NCBI RefSeq assembly: GCF_014287585.1
Contig: NZ_JACOOJ010000076.1
Location: 1 to 5,458, forward strand
Source: Parabacteroides hominis
GTDB lineage: Bacteria > Bacteroidota > Bacteroidia > Bacteroidales > Tannerellaceae
Reading direction: 5' to 3'
Length of the DNA stretch: 5,458 nt
How positions within the stretch are numbered: the first letter of the stretch is position 1; each line of letters opens with the position of its first letter. The position numbers and the translations under genes are program-made. Of this stretch, positions 5,356 to 5,458 are shown in pieces. The notes beneath the pieces are model-generated. The model was not told the DNA's origin and did not search any database. It saw only the letters and a list, made by a program, of their open reading frames with translations.

Positions 5356-5458
5356 TTAGCAAATATTTTCCGATAAAATAGGAGAATAAAATTCATCCCT
5401 TTTGATAACGGCGAACATTCTCGCCACAAGTTTTGCCCGTAAAGCATTGATAATGGTC
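5356..5458 (-). CDS. IS110-family transposase, C-terminal end only
   Basis: Reading inward from the window edge, 33 codons and a TAA stop (5356-5358) encode TIINALRAKLVARMFAVIKR followed by 13 more residues. The NALRAKLVARMFAVIKR stretch resembles the C-terminal helix that follows the serine-containing Transposase_20 domain in IS110-family (DEDD) transposases. The start and catalytic regions lie outside the window. The gene converges on the Rpn nuclease across the long inverted repeat. IS110 elements lack long terminal inverted repeats, so the element boundary cannot be placed from this sequence. Recognition is from a short segment, hence moderate confidence. Confidence 0.6.
   Translation of the reverse strand, partial: TIINALRAKLVARMFAVIKRDEFYSPILSENIC

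Overview
The window looks like a chromosomal stretch of a gut Bacteroidota, most probably Parabacteroides (P. distasonis-like). Three things point there. The promoters are of the Bacteroidota type (TTG/TTTG, about 19 bp, TAnnTTTG). The genes have AT-rich leaders with no Shine-Dalgarno sequence. The large left-hand gene reads like a Parabacteroides S-layer / DUF6383-type surface protein. This assignment rests on recognition, not on a search.

Layout. (1) Positions 1-2642, minus strand: the first 880 residues of a large secreted surface protein, open at the window edge, with a Sec signal peptide and eight D-(S/T)-X O-glycosylation-type sites. Codon use changes sharply near residue 460, as if a variable N-terminal half were joined to a conserved, highly expressed C-terminal half. 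(2) Positions 2643-2743: the AT-rich leader of that gene, with a small hairpin. (3) Positions 2733-3900: two diverged direct copies (about 460 bp each) of a unit made of a conserved upstream region, a Bacteroidota promoter and a roughly 275-nt structured RNA ending in a T run, both on the minus strand. The RNAs fold into one long interrupted hairpin whose arms have changed in a compensatory way between copies. This resembles 6S RNA / the Bacteroidales-1 class. (4) Positions 3195-3442 and 3947-4086: intergenic DNA dense in palindromes, including a perfect 26-bp inverted repeat. (5) Positions 4235-5158, plus strand: a complete Rpn/PDDEXK-type nuclease (transposase-like) gene with its own promoter and a possible internal promoter before its C-terminal part. 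(6) Positions 5191-5341: a long two-tier inverted repeat. (7) Positions 5356-5458, minus strand: the last 33 codons of a probable IS110-family transposase.

How the parts relate. The surface gene lies directly downstream of the two tandem RNA units, on the same strand. Each RNA can also form an alternative terminator hairpin. The RNAs may therefore be free-standing (6S-like) regulators, or readthrough from them may feed the surface-protein mRNA. The Rpn gene faces away from this block and converges on the IS110 gene. The right half of the window thus has the character of accessory, mobile-element-rich DNA beside a surface-antigen locus.
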